Shown here: piece after piece, positions 1 to 6,119 of the stretch
How the letters are laid out: each line of letters starts with the position of its first letter
Position numbering within the stretch: position 1 is the first letter of the stretch
Source of the DNA: an uncultured Lachnospiraceae bacterium
Lineage (GTDB): Bacteria > Bacillota > Clostridia > Lachnospirales > Lachnospiraceae
Reading direction: 5' to 3'
Length of the DNA stretch: 9,074 nt
Assembly: GCA_902797475.1 (NCBI GenBank)
Contig: CADBTG010000137.1
Span: 1-9,074 of the forward strand
Program-made: the position numbers and the translations under genes
Notes under the pieces: generated by a model
The model's database searches: none
What the model saw: the letters and a program-made list of their open reading frames with translations, nothing else
Told to the model about the DNA's origin: nothing

Positions 1-1081
1 CATGGACAAATACGTCCGTGCCGAGGCTGCGCTTAGAAACGGGGCTGACATCGTCATCGAGCTTCCCGTCTTCAGTGCCGCAGCCAGCGCGGAGCTGTTC
101 TCGGAGGGAGCTGTAAGAGCATTTGCCGATTTGGGCGTCGATGCCGTCTCCTACGGTGTCGAGTGCGCCGGCGGTGAGGCCTCATTTAAAAAGACCGTAT
201 CGGAAATCCGCTGTGCCGCTGCTTTCTTCAGCGAAGAAAGCGACCTCTACAAGGAACTTCTTAAGGAGGGACTTTCCTCCGGCCGTTCCTACCCTGCCGC
301 CCGGCTCGATGCCTACCGCAAAATTACCGGGGACGAGGGCGCCTCTCTTTCCGCCCCGAACAACATTCTGGCAGTCGAATATGAGAAGGCCATGCTTCGA
401 AAAGGCGTCGCATTTTCCTCTGTTCCGATTGAACGGATCGGCAGCGGATACCATGACACGGACGGCGGGGAATTTGCCTCGGCAACGGCCATTCGCGGCA
501 TGATGGAGGCGAAAGCTTCCTGGCTTGCTTCCGTTCCGGAAAATGTGCACAGTCTGTACGAAGAGGCTCTCCCGTACGCAGTATGTCCCAACGATTGCAG
601 CGGACAGCTGTTCTCCGCCCTGCACGGTAAGACCGCAGAGGAACTTGAAGCGTTCGCAGACATCTCGGGAGATACCGCAAGACGTCTTTTTGAGGCTGCA
701 AAACAGCCTTTTACATGGACTTCGCTTGCGGAAGCCATACAGGAGCGGTCCCATACGCTTTCGCATGTAAACCGTGCCCTGTGCCATGTTCTTCTCGGCA
801 TCACGAAGGAGGCCGACAAAGCATACCGGAGCATGCCTCATATCCCGTATCTGCACGTTCTCGGCATGCGAAAAGAGGCTGCACCGCTTCTCGGGCAGCT
901 TGCGGAACAGTCTTCCGCCCCGCTTTTAGTAAGGCTTAACAAGGACCGGAAAGCCCTGCCGGAAGCCGCGGAGCGCCTGCTTCAAACCGAGCTCACGGCG
1001 ACCGCGTTATTTAACCACGTTCTGTTCGGAAAAGGCGCAACCGTTTCCGACGAAAGGCTCCGGAAATTCTTAACCGTATAG
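1..1081 (+). CDS. tmcAL: tRNA(Met) cytidine acetate ligase (TmcAL/YlbM family), 5'-truncated by window edge
   Basis: This is the C-terminal part, at least 359 residues, of a nucleotidyltransferase-fold enzyme of the TmcAL (YlbM, COG1323) family. Characterised members use acetate and ATP to acetylate the wobble cytidine of elongator tRNA(Met). The visible protein begins at DKYVRAEAALRNGADIVIEL, which in the family follows roughly 50 residues containing the nucleotide-binding start, so the ATG at base 2 is almost certainly internal and the true start lies upstream of the window. Further family marks are PNNILAVEYEKA (about visible residues 119-130), RIGSGYHD (146-152) and the SATAIR segment (160-165). 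The frame ends at TAG 1079-1081, directly before a hairpin shared with the convergent operon. No damage is seen in the visible part. Family assignment is secure; the exact biochemical activity is inferred from homologues. Confidence 0.88.
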   Translation, partial: MDKYVRAEAALRNGADIVIELPVFSAAASAELFSEGAVRAFADLGVDAVSYGVECAGGEASFKKTVSEIRCAAAFFSEESDLYKELLKEGLSSGRSYPAARLDAYRKITGDEGASLSAPNNILAVEYEKAMLRKGVAFSSVPIERIGSGYHDTDGGEFASATAIRGMMEAKASWLASVPENVHSLYEEALPYAVCPNDCSGQLFSALHGKTAEELEAFADISGDTARRLFEAAKQPFTWTSLAEAIQERSHTLSHVNRALCHVLLGITKEADKAYRSMPHIPYLHVLGMRKEAAPLLGQLAEQSSAPLLVRLNKDRKALPEAAERLLQTELTATALFNHVLFGKGATVSDERLRKFLTV

Positions 1082-1085
1082 ACAA

Positions 1086-1117
1086 TGAAAAAGGCGCAGC
1101 CCGTTCGGCTGCGCCTT
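1086..1117 (-). terminator. Rho-independent terminator between convergent genes
   Basis: A perfect 11-bp stem (left arm 1091-1101, right arm 1107-1117) with a 5-base loop lies between the tmcAL-type gene and the minus-strand operon. Read on the minus strand the stem is followed by a run of five T, so it fits best as the terminator of the rsmD-coaD operon. On the plus strand the tail (ACTGTT) is weak, although the stem could still serve the plus-strand gene. Confidence 0.85.
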
Positions 1118-1131
1118 ACTGTTATCGTGAA

Positions 1132-1791
1132 TTACTCGTCGATGTTCTCAAGGAACGTATTCTCATCAAATTCGAAATTGTCATCGTCATCCTCTTCGGC
1201 GGAAACCGTCGCAATCGGATCATCGTAAACCGTAGCGGCTTCCTTCGGATTGAGCTGCTGATAGAGCTCCTGACGGTTAGCCGCAACAACATCGTAGCTC
1301 TCCTTCAGGGTCGCCACCAAGCCGTCGAAATGATCTCTTGCGGAGGAGTAAGCATTGTTCAGAATCTTCTCCATATCCGTCATGATATCGTTTGCATAGC
1401 TGAGGGCACCGGTACGAATCTGGTTCGCATCGTTGTTGGCGCTCGAGAGCATCTCCTCTGCCTCGCCGCTTGCGGAAGCAACCATCTCATTGGCTCTCGC
1501 ATAAGCCTGCTGCATGATCTCGTGCTCGCTTACAAGCTGTCTTGCCTTGCCTCTTGCCTCTTCGATAATCTGCTCGGCCTTCTCTTCGGCGGCAGCGATG
1601 ATGGAATCACGGTTGGCGATAATCTTCTGATATCTTCTGATTTCATCAGGTGTTCTCTGCTTCAGCTCGTCTAACATTTCAAAGAGTTCTTCTTTGTTAA
1701 CCGATACCTTTCCGGGCTGCAGTTTGATCGGCTTGCATCCTTCCAGATATTCATAAATTCCGTCGATCAGCTGCTCAAGACGATTGACCAT
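1132..1791 (-). CDS. Coiled-coil, ATPase-subunit-like conserved protein
   Basis: This is a 219-residue hydrophilic protein dominated by a charged, alanine- and glutamate-rich helical region (about residues 45-185) of the type that often draws labels such as 'ATPase' or V/F-type ATP synthase subunit B/H-like. It ends in a very acidic tail (EEDDDD, then FEFDENTFLENIDE). No catalytic motif, signal peptide or membrane segment is visible, so a role in ATP synthesis is not supported; a structural or scaffolding role is possible. I chose the ATG at 1791 because AAAGGAG sits 8-9 bases before it. A TTG seven codons upstream, at 1812, would place this ribosome binding site inside the coding sequence. 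It is the last gene of the rsmD-coaD operon, 51 bases after coaD, and its product has no known function that I can name. Confidence 0.8.
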   Translation of the reverse strand: MVNRLEQLIDGIYEYLEGCKPIKLQPGKVSVNKEELFEMLDELKQRTPDEIRRYQKIIANRDSIIAAAEEKAEQIIEEARGKARQLVSEHEIMQQAYARANEMVASASGEAEEMLSSANNDANQIRTGALSYANDIMTDMEKILNNAYSSARDHFDGLVATLKESYDVVAANRQELYQQLNPKEAATVYDDPIATVSAEEDDDDNFEFDENTFLENIDE

Positions 1792-1842
1792 GACTTTCTC
1801 TCCTTTGCGCAATTGTTAATTTGATGAATTATTTAACTCCTC

Positions 1843-2325
1843 TTACTTGCCTGATAACTTATCGTAAATATCCTGTTTAACTTCCTTCGGCACCAGCTTG
1901 CTGATGTCTCCGCCGAAGTGGGCGATTTCCTTTACGATGCTCGAACTCAGATAAGAATACTCCACGCTCGTCGTCAGGAAAATCGTATCAATCTTCGGAT
2001 CCAGCTTATGATTCAGCTGGGCGATCTGCAATTCATACTCGAAGTCGGTAACCGCACGAAGACCTCTCACGAGAATGCGTGCATTCTTCTTTTTGGCAAA
2101 TTCCACGGTTAACCCGTCAAAGGTCTCCACCTCGACGTTGGGAATGTCTTTGGTCACGCGGCGGATCAGTTCCACGCGCTCCTCTGCCGTAAAGGAAGGG
2201 GTCTTATTCGTATTGTTCAGGACACCGATGATCAGCTTATCGACAATGCGGGAAGCCCGCTCGATGACATCGAGATGTCCTAAGGTAACCGGATCAAAAC
2301 TACCGGCATATATTCCGACTTTCAT
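1843..2325 (-). CDS. coaD: Phosphopantetheine adenylyltransferase
   Basis: CoaD transfers AMP from ATP to 4'-phosphopantetheine to make dephospho-CoA, the penultimate step of coenzyme A synthesis, in the cytoplasm. The 160-residue length is normal for the family. Diagnostic features are GSFDPVTLGH at residues 8-17, containing the TxGH nucleotidyltransferase motif, LVRGLR at 85-90, and the YLSSSIVKE segment at about 125-133 that corresponds to the second conserved (S)SSxxK-type motif. The start ATG directly abuts the TAG stop of rsmD with no spacer, and its ribosome binding site (GAAGGAG) lies inside the last codons of rsmD, so translation of the two genes is probably coupled. The adjacent rsmD-coaD order is common in Firmicutes. 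All key residues are present. Confidence 0.97.
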   Translation of the reverse strand: MKVGIYAGSFDPVTLGHLDVIERASRIVDKLIIGVLNNTNKTPSFTAEERVELIRRVTKDIPNVEVETFDGLTVEFAKKKNARILVRGLRAVTDFEYELQIAQLNHKLDPKIDTIFLTTSVEYSYLSSSIVKEIAHFGGDISKLVPKEVKQDIYDKLSGK

Positions 2326-2883
2326 CTATTCTCCTTCGGTCAGGAACCAGTGCTGATTGGATTTGTAGGTCTTCACCCGATCCACACGGTACCCGAGTCC
2401 GTCCGTTTCCTCAATCGGTGTTTTCAGGGAGGCTTCCACAATGACTGTCGCACCCTCCCGAAGCAGGCCGTATTCTTTAAGAAGCCTGAGTGCCGTTACT
2501 TCGATTCCCTTTTCGTACGGGGGATCCAAAAAGACGATATCGAATGTACGTCTTTCGTCCCGCATCTTCAAAAGAGCGGACGTAAAATCCATTCCGTACA
2601 CCGTCGCCTGATCGGCAAGCTTCGTATGATTCAGATTGTTTCGTATGCAGCGGAGCGCATCCTTGTTGTTATCAGTAAAGCAGCAGTACTTTGCGCCGCG
2701 GCTTAATGCTTCGATTCCGATTCCGCCGCTTCCGGCGAACAAATCGAGGAAAACCGCATCATACAAATCCTGCTGAAGGATGTTGAACAACGTCTCCTTT
2801 ATCATGTCAGACGTCGGTCTGGTCGTCGATCCGGCCGGCGTTTCCAACTGCAGACGTCTTGCTTTACCGGCGATTACCCGCAT
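2326..2883 (-). CDS. rsmD: 16S rRNA (guanine(966)-N(2))-methyltransferase
   Basis: RsmD methylates N2 of G966 in 16S rRNA using S-adenosylmethionine, acting on assembling small subunits. The 185-residue protein starts MRVIAGKARR and has RPTSDMIKETLFNIL (about residues 22-36), the SAM-binding glycine loop DLFAGSGGIG (47-56) and the catalytic DPPY motif (120-123), all typical of the family, and its length is normal. The ATG at 2883 is preceded by AAGGAG at a 6-7 base spacing. It is the first gene of the minus-strand operon, with a good sigma-70-type promoter just upstream. Its stop touches the coaD start codon. Confidence 0.96.
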   Translation of the reverse strand: MRVIAGKARRLQLETPAGSTTRPTSDMIKETLFNILQQDLYDAVFLDLFAGSGGIGIEALSRGAKYCCFTDNNKDALRCIRNNLNHTKLADQATVYGMDFTSALLKMRDERRTFDIVFLDPPYEKGIEVTALRLLKEYGLLREGATVIVEASLKTPIEETDGLGYRVDRVKTYKSNQHWFLTEGE

Positions 2884-2915
2884 CGCATACTCCTTCCGAA
2901 TTTACACACACTACC

Positions 2916-2945
2916 ATTGTAGTATAGAGTATATGAATTTGTCAA
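2916..2945 (-). promoter_or_regulatory. Vegetative promoter of rsmD-coaD operon
   Basis: On the minus strand TTGACA (2945-2940) is followed after 18 bases by TACAAT (2921-2916), about 32 bases upstream of the rsmD start. The -35 box is a perfect consensus match and the -10 has one mismatch. A second possible -10, TATACT, sits closer but gives only a 15-base spacer. Confidence 0.75.
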
Positions 2946-2956
2946 GAGCGGGAATC

Positions 2957-2990
2957 AAAAAACTTATGCTTCCGCGCCCTTAAGAGAAGC
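2957..2990 (-). terminator. Possible weak terminator after mrp / LRR remnant
   Basis: On the minus strand a GCTTC...GAAGC pairing (2990-2986 with 2972-2968, loop of 13 bases) is followed by ATAAG and six T (2962-2957). The stem is only 5 bp, so the call is weak. Its position just after the LRR remnant stop and just before the rsmD promoter is right for a transcription end. Confidence 0.35.
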
Positions 2991-2991
2991 C

Positions 2992-3183
2992 TTATAAATC
3001 CCCGTCCGTGCAATGGATGACAATGCCTTCGATTCCGCCGTTCCAGCCGTCTCTCTTATCGACAGCCTCCCACTCTGCTTTGGTCCCCTGATAGGTGATT
3101 TCCTTCAGATTGGCGCAGTCCTTGAAAGTATCCGGAAGAATCGACTTGACACTTGTTCCGAGCGTTACCGAAACAAAGATTAC
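2992..3183 (-). pseudogene. C-terminal fragment of BspA-type leucine-rich-repeat (LRR_5) protein
   Basis: A 63-codon open stretch with no start codon begins immediately after the TAA stop of mrp, in the same frame, and ends at TAA 2994-2992. Its translation holds VTLGTSVKSILPDTFKDC, matching one LRR_5 repeat, then EITYQGTKAEWEAV, a WNGG segment and a closing VIHCTDGDL. That order (repeat, YxGTKxEW, IHCTDG end) is how many secreted BspA-type leucine-rich-repeat proteins of gut Clostridia finish. I infer that it is the tail of a gene whose 5' part was lost. No ribosome binding site or start is visible, so it is not expected to be made unless the mrp stop is read through. The family resemblance is strong by eye but not tested. 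Confidence 0.72.
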
Positions 3184-4062
3184 TTACACAAGTGCCATCT
3201 GACGCTCAATGATTTCTGCAGCCGGAAGAATTTCCGGAAGCTCTGCCTCTTCCACTTTTCCGGCATCAATCAAAGCCGCGATGTTCGGGCAGATCGGAAG
3301 CTTCGCAAGAACGAGCGTCTCATATTTAGCTGCAACTTCCTCAATATGGCTTTCGCCGAAAACAGAGAGCTTTTCTCCGCAGTGAGGACATTCCATATAG
3401 CTGTAATTCTCAACGATTCCGAGAATCGGGATGTTCATCATCTTCGCCATGTTAACCGCTTTGCCGACGATCATCGAGACAAGGTCCTGAGGGCTTGTTA
3501 CGATGACGATTCCGTCAAGCGGAAGCGACTGAAATACCGTAAGCGGAACATCTCCGGTTCCGGGCGGCATGTCTACAAACATATAGTCCACATCGCCCCA
3601 TACCACGTCAGTCCAGAATTGCTTTACGGTTCCCGCAATGACAGGTCCGCGCCATACGACCGGAGCGTCCTCCTGCTCCATCAGAAGGTTCACGCTCATA
3701 ATTTTGATACCACTCTTGCCGGTGGCGGGAACGATTCCGAGATCCGTGGCGTATGCAGGTCCTTTCACGCCGAATGCCTTCGGAATCGAAGGTCCGGTAA
3801 TATCCGCATCCAAAACAGCAGTCTTTCTGCCGTTCTTCTGCATCGTAACCGCGAGAAGGGACGTAACCAGAGACTTTCCGACGCCGCCTTTGCCGCTGAC
3901 GACACCGATGACACGCTTTACCTTGCTCTGCGCATTGAGAGGCGCGAGCAGGTCGTTGTTCTGCGCATGGTCATGATGCTCGTTTTCGGATTTGGAACTG
4001 CAGTTCAATCCGCACGTGGAACAGTCATGGGTACATCCGTCCGGGGTAGTATTCGTGCTCAT
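3184..4062 (-). CDS. mrp: Mrp/NBP35-type P-loop ATPase, iron-sulfur carrier
   Basis: This 292-residue cytoplasmic protein belongs to the Mrp/ApbC/NBP35 family of deviant-Walker ATPases that bind and pass on Fe-S clusters. A Cys cluster (C10, C14, C17, C21) opens the protein, followed by a short His/Asp-rich linker. The core has the deviant Walker A SGKGGVGKS (56-64), DADITGPSIP (85-94), the family segment VDMPPGTGD (163-171), TSPQDL (189-194) and a CPHC pair (225-228) expected to ligate the bridging cluster at a dimer interface. The ATG at 4062 follows AAAGGAG by about 7 bases, and a promoter lies about 77 bases upstream. The next ORF piece after its stop is an in-frame LRR remnant. Family assignment is very secure; the client proteins are unknown. 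Confidence 0.94.
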   Translation of the reverse strand: MSTNTTPDGCTHDCSTCGLNCSSKSENEHHDHAQNNDLLAPLNAQSKVKRVIGVVSGKGGVGKSLVTSLLAVTMQKNGRKTAVLDADITGPSIPKAFGVKGPAYATDLGIVPATGKSGIKIMSVNLLMEQEDAPVVWRGPVIAGTVKQFWTDVVWGDVDYMFVDMPPGTGDVPLTVFQSLPLDGIVIVTSPQDLVSMIVGKAVNMAKMMNIPILGIVENYSYMECPHCGEKLSVFGESHIEEVAAKYETLVLAKLPICPNIAALIDAGKVEEAELPEILPAAEIIERQMALV

Positions 4063-4138
4063 ATCATTTCTCCTTTTTCAAACAACCGGTAAACCGGAAA
4101 ATAAAACGTTTTTTCTTACAAAAAAGCAATTTGCCGAC

Positions 4139-4167
4139 AGTATACTACACTCTTTTGAAAAAGGCAA
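4139..4167 (-). promoter_or_regulatory. Promoter of mrp
   Basis: On the minus strand TTGCCT (4167-4162), a 17-base spacer and TATACT (4144-4139) lie about 77 bases before the mrp start codon, giving a leader of roughly 70 bases rich in T and A. It sits just past the terminator of the upstream ybjQ-type gene, consistent with mrp being its own transcription unit. Confidence 0.65.
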
Positions 4168-4185
4168 TCCCCGACAGCCTTTCCG

Positions 4186-4225
4186 CAAAAACAGAAAACC
4201 GGCTGCCGCTTTAGCGACAACCGGT
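4186..4225 (-). terminator. Rho-independent terminator of ybjQ-type gene
   Basis: On the minus strand ACCGGTTGTCGC (4225-4214) pairs with GCGGCAGCCGGT (4209-4198) as a 12-bp stem with two G-U pairs around a 4-base loop, followed by TTTTCTGTTTTT. It begins 24 bases after the stop of the ybjQ-type gene. Confidence 0.88.
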
Positions 4226-4248
4226 CTTTTGAACTTTTCGTTTCGGGA

Positions 4249-4560
4249 TCAGCCGAACTTTACAGCCGTTCCGTAAGCAATTACTTCTGCAGCTCCGGGC
4301 GTGATCGAAGACGTGGTAAAGCGGACGTTGACAACCGCATCGGCGCCCATGCCCTCTGCCTCGCGAATCATGCGGGCGGTAGCCTCTCTTCTCGCGTCCT
4401 CCATCATCTCGGTGTAGCCCTTAAGCTCACCTCCGACGATGCTTTTAAAGCCTGCCCCGATGTCCTTTCCGATGTGTTTGGACTGAACGGTGCTTCCTTT
4501 TACGAGCCCGAGCATCAGAAGATTGTACCCGGTGATGTAATCCGTGTTAACTAAAATCAT
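4249..4560 (-). CDS. YbjQ / UPF0145 family protein
   Basis: This 103-residue protein is a full-length member of the YbjQ (UPF0145, PF01906) family, sometimes labelled heavy-metal-binding domain. Family features are the opening ILVNTDYITGY, the central VKGSTVQSKHIGKDIGAG (about 20-37), the helix DARREATARMIREAEGMGAD, and VVNVRFTTSSI followed by the closing AYGTAV strand. Structures of relatives form small oligomeric barrels; no firm biochemical role is known, and I see no Cys or His cluster here that supports metal binding. The start ATG at 4560 has AAGGAG 7-8 bases upstream. It is a one-gene transcription unit with its own promoter and terminator. Confidence 0.9.
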   Translation of the reverse strand: MILVNTDYITGYNLLMLGLVKGSTVQSKHIGKDIGAGFKSIVGGELKGYTEMMEDARREATARMIREAEGMGADAVVNVRFTTSSITPGAAEVIAYGTAVKFG

Positions 4561-4607
4561 GCCATTCTCCTTCCCTGATCATAATGATTCGGATTGAATC
4601 CTCTTCC

Positions 4608-4636
4608 ATTGTACTGTAAAAATGCAGCCTTCGCAA
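4608..4636 (-). promoter_or_regulatory. Promoter of ybjQ-type gene
   Basis: On the minus strand TTGCGA (4636-4631), a 17-base spacer and TACAAT (4613-4608) precede the start codon by about 48 bases. The -35 box begins only 10 bases past the stop of the upstream lipoprotein gene; no terminator is seen for that gene, so read-through into this unit is possible. Confidence 0.65.
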
Positions 4637-4646
4637 GTGGAAAATG

Positions 4647-5267
4647 TCACACGCCGCCTTCAATCAGCTTTGCATTTTTCAATGTACAATATTCGGTTCC
4701 GTGCTCCGTATAAGTGCTGAACTCTCCGACCACGCAAATGACTGCCCCGGGCTTCGGATAATCGTCCGGAAACACGAACTCCTCCGGAAGCACGAATTCA
4801 ATGCCCTGCGCGCAGCATGCGGTCGCGTCCTCAATGATGCAGGCAGAATAATAGCAGTCAATCTCGCTGTCGTAATAATATGCGAAATTCCCCTTCATCT
4901 TAACGGTTTTCCCGATATAGTCCTGCGGTGCGGTGACCATGTGATACACCTCGGCATAAACCATTGTCGAGGAAAGCATCGTAAGATCCACATCGATATC
5001 CCCGTTTTGAAGCACCGGGGCGTCACCTTCCGGCGTAACCGGATTCCCCGGCGTATAATCTAACACCGTATCGGGATCGGACGGTTTTGCAGGTGCCGCC
5101 GTCGGGTCTGTTTTCTTCCCGTCGGCTTCCGCCATGCCCTGCGCCAGAACGTCGTTCACGCTGTTTTTATCGTTTCCGGCTCTCCGACCGCCGTTTCCGG
5201 CTTGGCATCCTGTAATCAGTACCAAAGCCGTCAATGTAGCAAGAAGTAAAATGACTGATTTTCTCAT
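4647..5267 (-). CDS. Cys-rich lipoprotein coupled to metal ABC permease
   Basis: This is a 206-residue predicted lipoprotein. MRKSVILLLATLTALVL leads to a lipobox LITGC with C21 as the acylated residue. A low-complexity linker rich in Asp, Pro and Ala (about 25-90) follows, then a compact domain (about 100-206). That domain has DYIGKTVKMKGNF (117-128), CYYSACIIED (138-147), ACCAQGIEF (150-158) and VVGEFSTYTE (179-188). This pattern resembles an OB-fold of the kind found in the TIGR03943/YcgQ group, with Cys at 138, 143, 151, 152, 178 and 194; that link is my inference. The ATG at 5267 overlaps the TGA of the permease gene (ATGA), with GGAGG upstream, so the two are translationally coupled. 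An upstream ATG at 5306 would add 13 charged residues ahead of the signal peptide and is less likely. The role is unknown; the context suggests metal handling at the cell surface. Confidence 0.82.
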   Translation of the reverse strand: MRKSVILLLATLTALVLITGCQAGNGGRRAGNDKNSVNDVLAQGMAEADGKKTDPTAAPAKPSDPDTVLDYTPGNPVTPEGDAPVLQNGDIDVDLTMLSSTMVYAEVYHMVTAPQDYIGKTVKMKGNFAYYYDSEIDCYYSACIIEDATACCAQGIEFVLPEEFVFPDDYPKPGAVICVVGEFSTYTEHGTEYCTLKNAKLIEGGV

Positions 5268-6109
5268 CTTCCGATTCCTCCTGTAATGCTTCCGACACAA
5301 TTGCATGTGACAAATGCCACGGCATCAGTCGCTACAATCGTGGATCCGACCGGTGTGCCCGCCAATATGGAAATGATGATGCCCGAGAAGGCGCAAAGAA
5401 CCGCGAAAACCGCGGAGCAAACCGTCACGCCCCGGAAACTTCTGCAAAGCCTCATGGCAGACAACGCCGGAAACACAACCAAAGCCGAGATTAAAAGCGA
5501 CCCTACCAGATTCATGGCAAGCACGATGATGACGGCCGTGATGACCGCTATCAACAGGTTGTAAGCTTCCGCTTTCACGCCTGTCGCTTTTGCGAAGTTC
5601 TCGTCAAAGGTTACGGCAAATATCCTGTTATAAAACAGCACGAAAACGAGAGCCACAAGCACCGACAGCGCGATGCACAGCCAAACCTCGTCCCGGGTCA
5701 GTGTCAGTATGGACGTCGAGCCGAACAGCGTCGTACAGACATCACCGGCCAGATTGGAAGATGTCGGAAAGAGATTCATGATCAGATAGCCGAACGCAAG
5801 CGCGGCGACGGAAATCATCGCAATCGCTGCATCTCCTTTGATTTTGGCCCGTTGTCCCGTCCGTAACAAAAGCACGGCGCAGATAATCGTGACCGGCAGT
5901 ACAAGAAGCATGTTGTTCGTCAGATTCATCACAGCCGCAACCGACATGGCACCGAAAGCCACATGAGACAGGCCGTCCCCGATGTACGAGAACCGCTTTA
6001 AAACAAGGGTGACACCGAGTAGCGACGAACACAATGCAATCAGCACTACCGCAATCAGTGCATACCTGACAAACGGATACTGAAGAAACAGGAATAATCG
6101 ATTCAGCAC
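5264..6109 (-). CDS. znuB: ZnuB-like metal (Zn/Mn) ABC transporter permease
   Basis: This integral membrane protein of 281 residues belongs to the ABC-3 permease family (ZnuB/AdcB/TroC). Seven to nine hydrophobic segments are visible (about 15-37, 50-62, 66-83, 95-112, 142-160, 183-201, 203-220, 227-251). The family segment GDGLSHVAFG (44-53) and the later TGVKAEAYN and VGSLLISALVVFPA (202-215) are intact. Translation starts at GTG 6109; its ribosome binding site AGGAG overlaps the TAG stop of the upstream binding-protein gene, 7 bases before the GTG. The gene ends in an ATGA overlap with a lipoprotein gene. It must work with an ATPase, yet none is encoded between binding protein and permease or elsewhere in this window. 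The exact metal is inferred from the His-rich partner. The symbol is by family, not orthology. Confidence 0.9.
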   Translation of the reverse strand: MLNRLFLFLQYPFVRYALIAVVLIALCSSLLGVTLVLKRFSYIGDGLSHVAFGAMSVAAVMNLTNNMLLVLPVTIICAVLLLRTGQRAKIKGDAAIAMISVAALAFGYLIMNLFPTSSNLAGDVCTTLFGSTSILTLTRDEVWLCIALSVLVALVFVLFYNRIFAVTFDENFAKATGVKAEAYNLLIAVITAVIIVLAMNLVGSLLISALVVFPALSAMRLCRSFRGVTVCSAVFAVLCAFSGIIISILAGTPVGSTIVATDAVAFVTCNCVGSITGGIGR

Positions 6110-6119
6110 GGCTTTTCTC

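Noticed and set aside
182..856. Several open frames on both strands inside the tmcAL-type gene
   Set aside because: They lie over a gene with strong family motifs and have no start signals or recognisable products.
3013..4092. Long 359-codon plus-strand open frame opposite mrp
   Set aside because: It is antisense to a clear Mrp ATPase, has no ribosome binding site and gives a composition with no recognisable domain.
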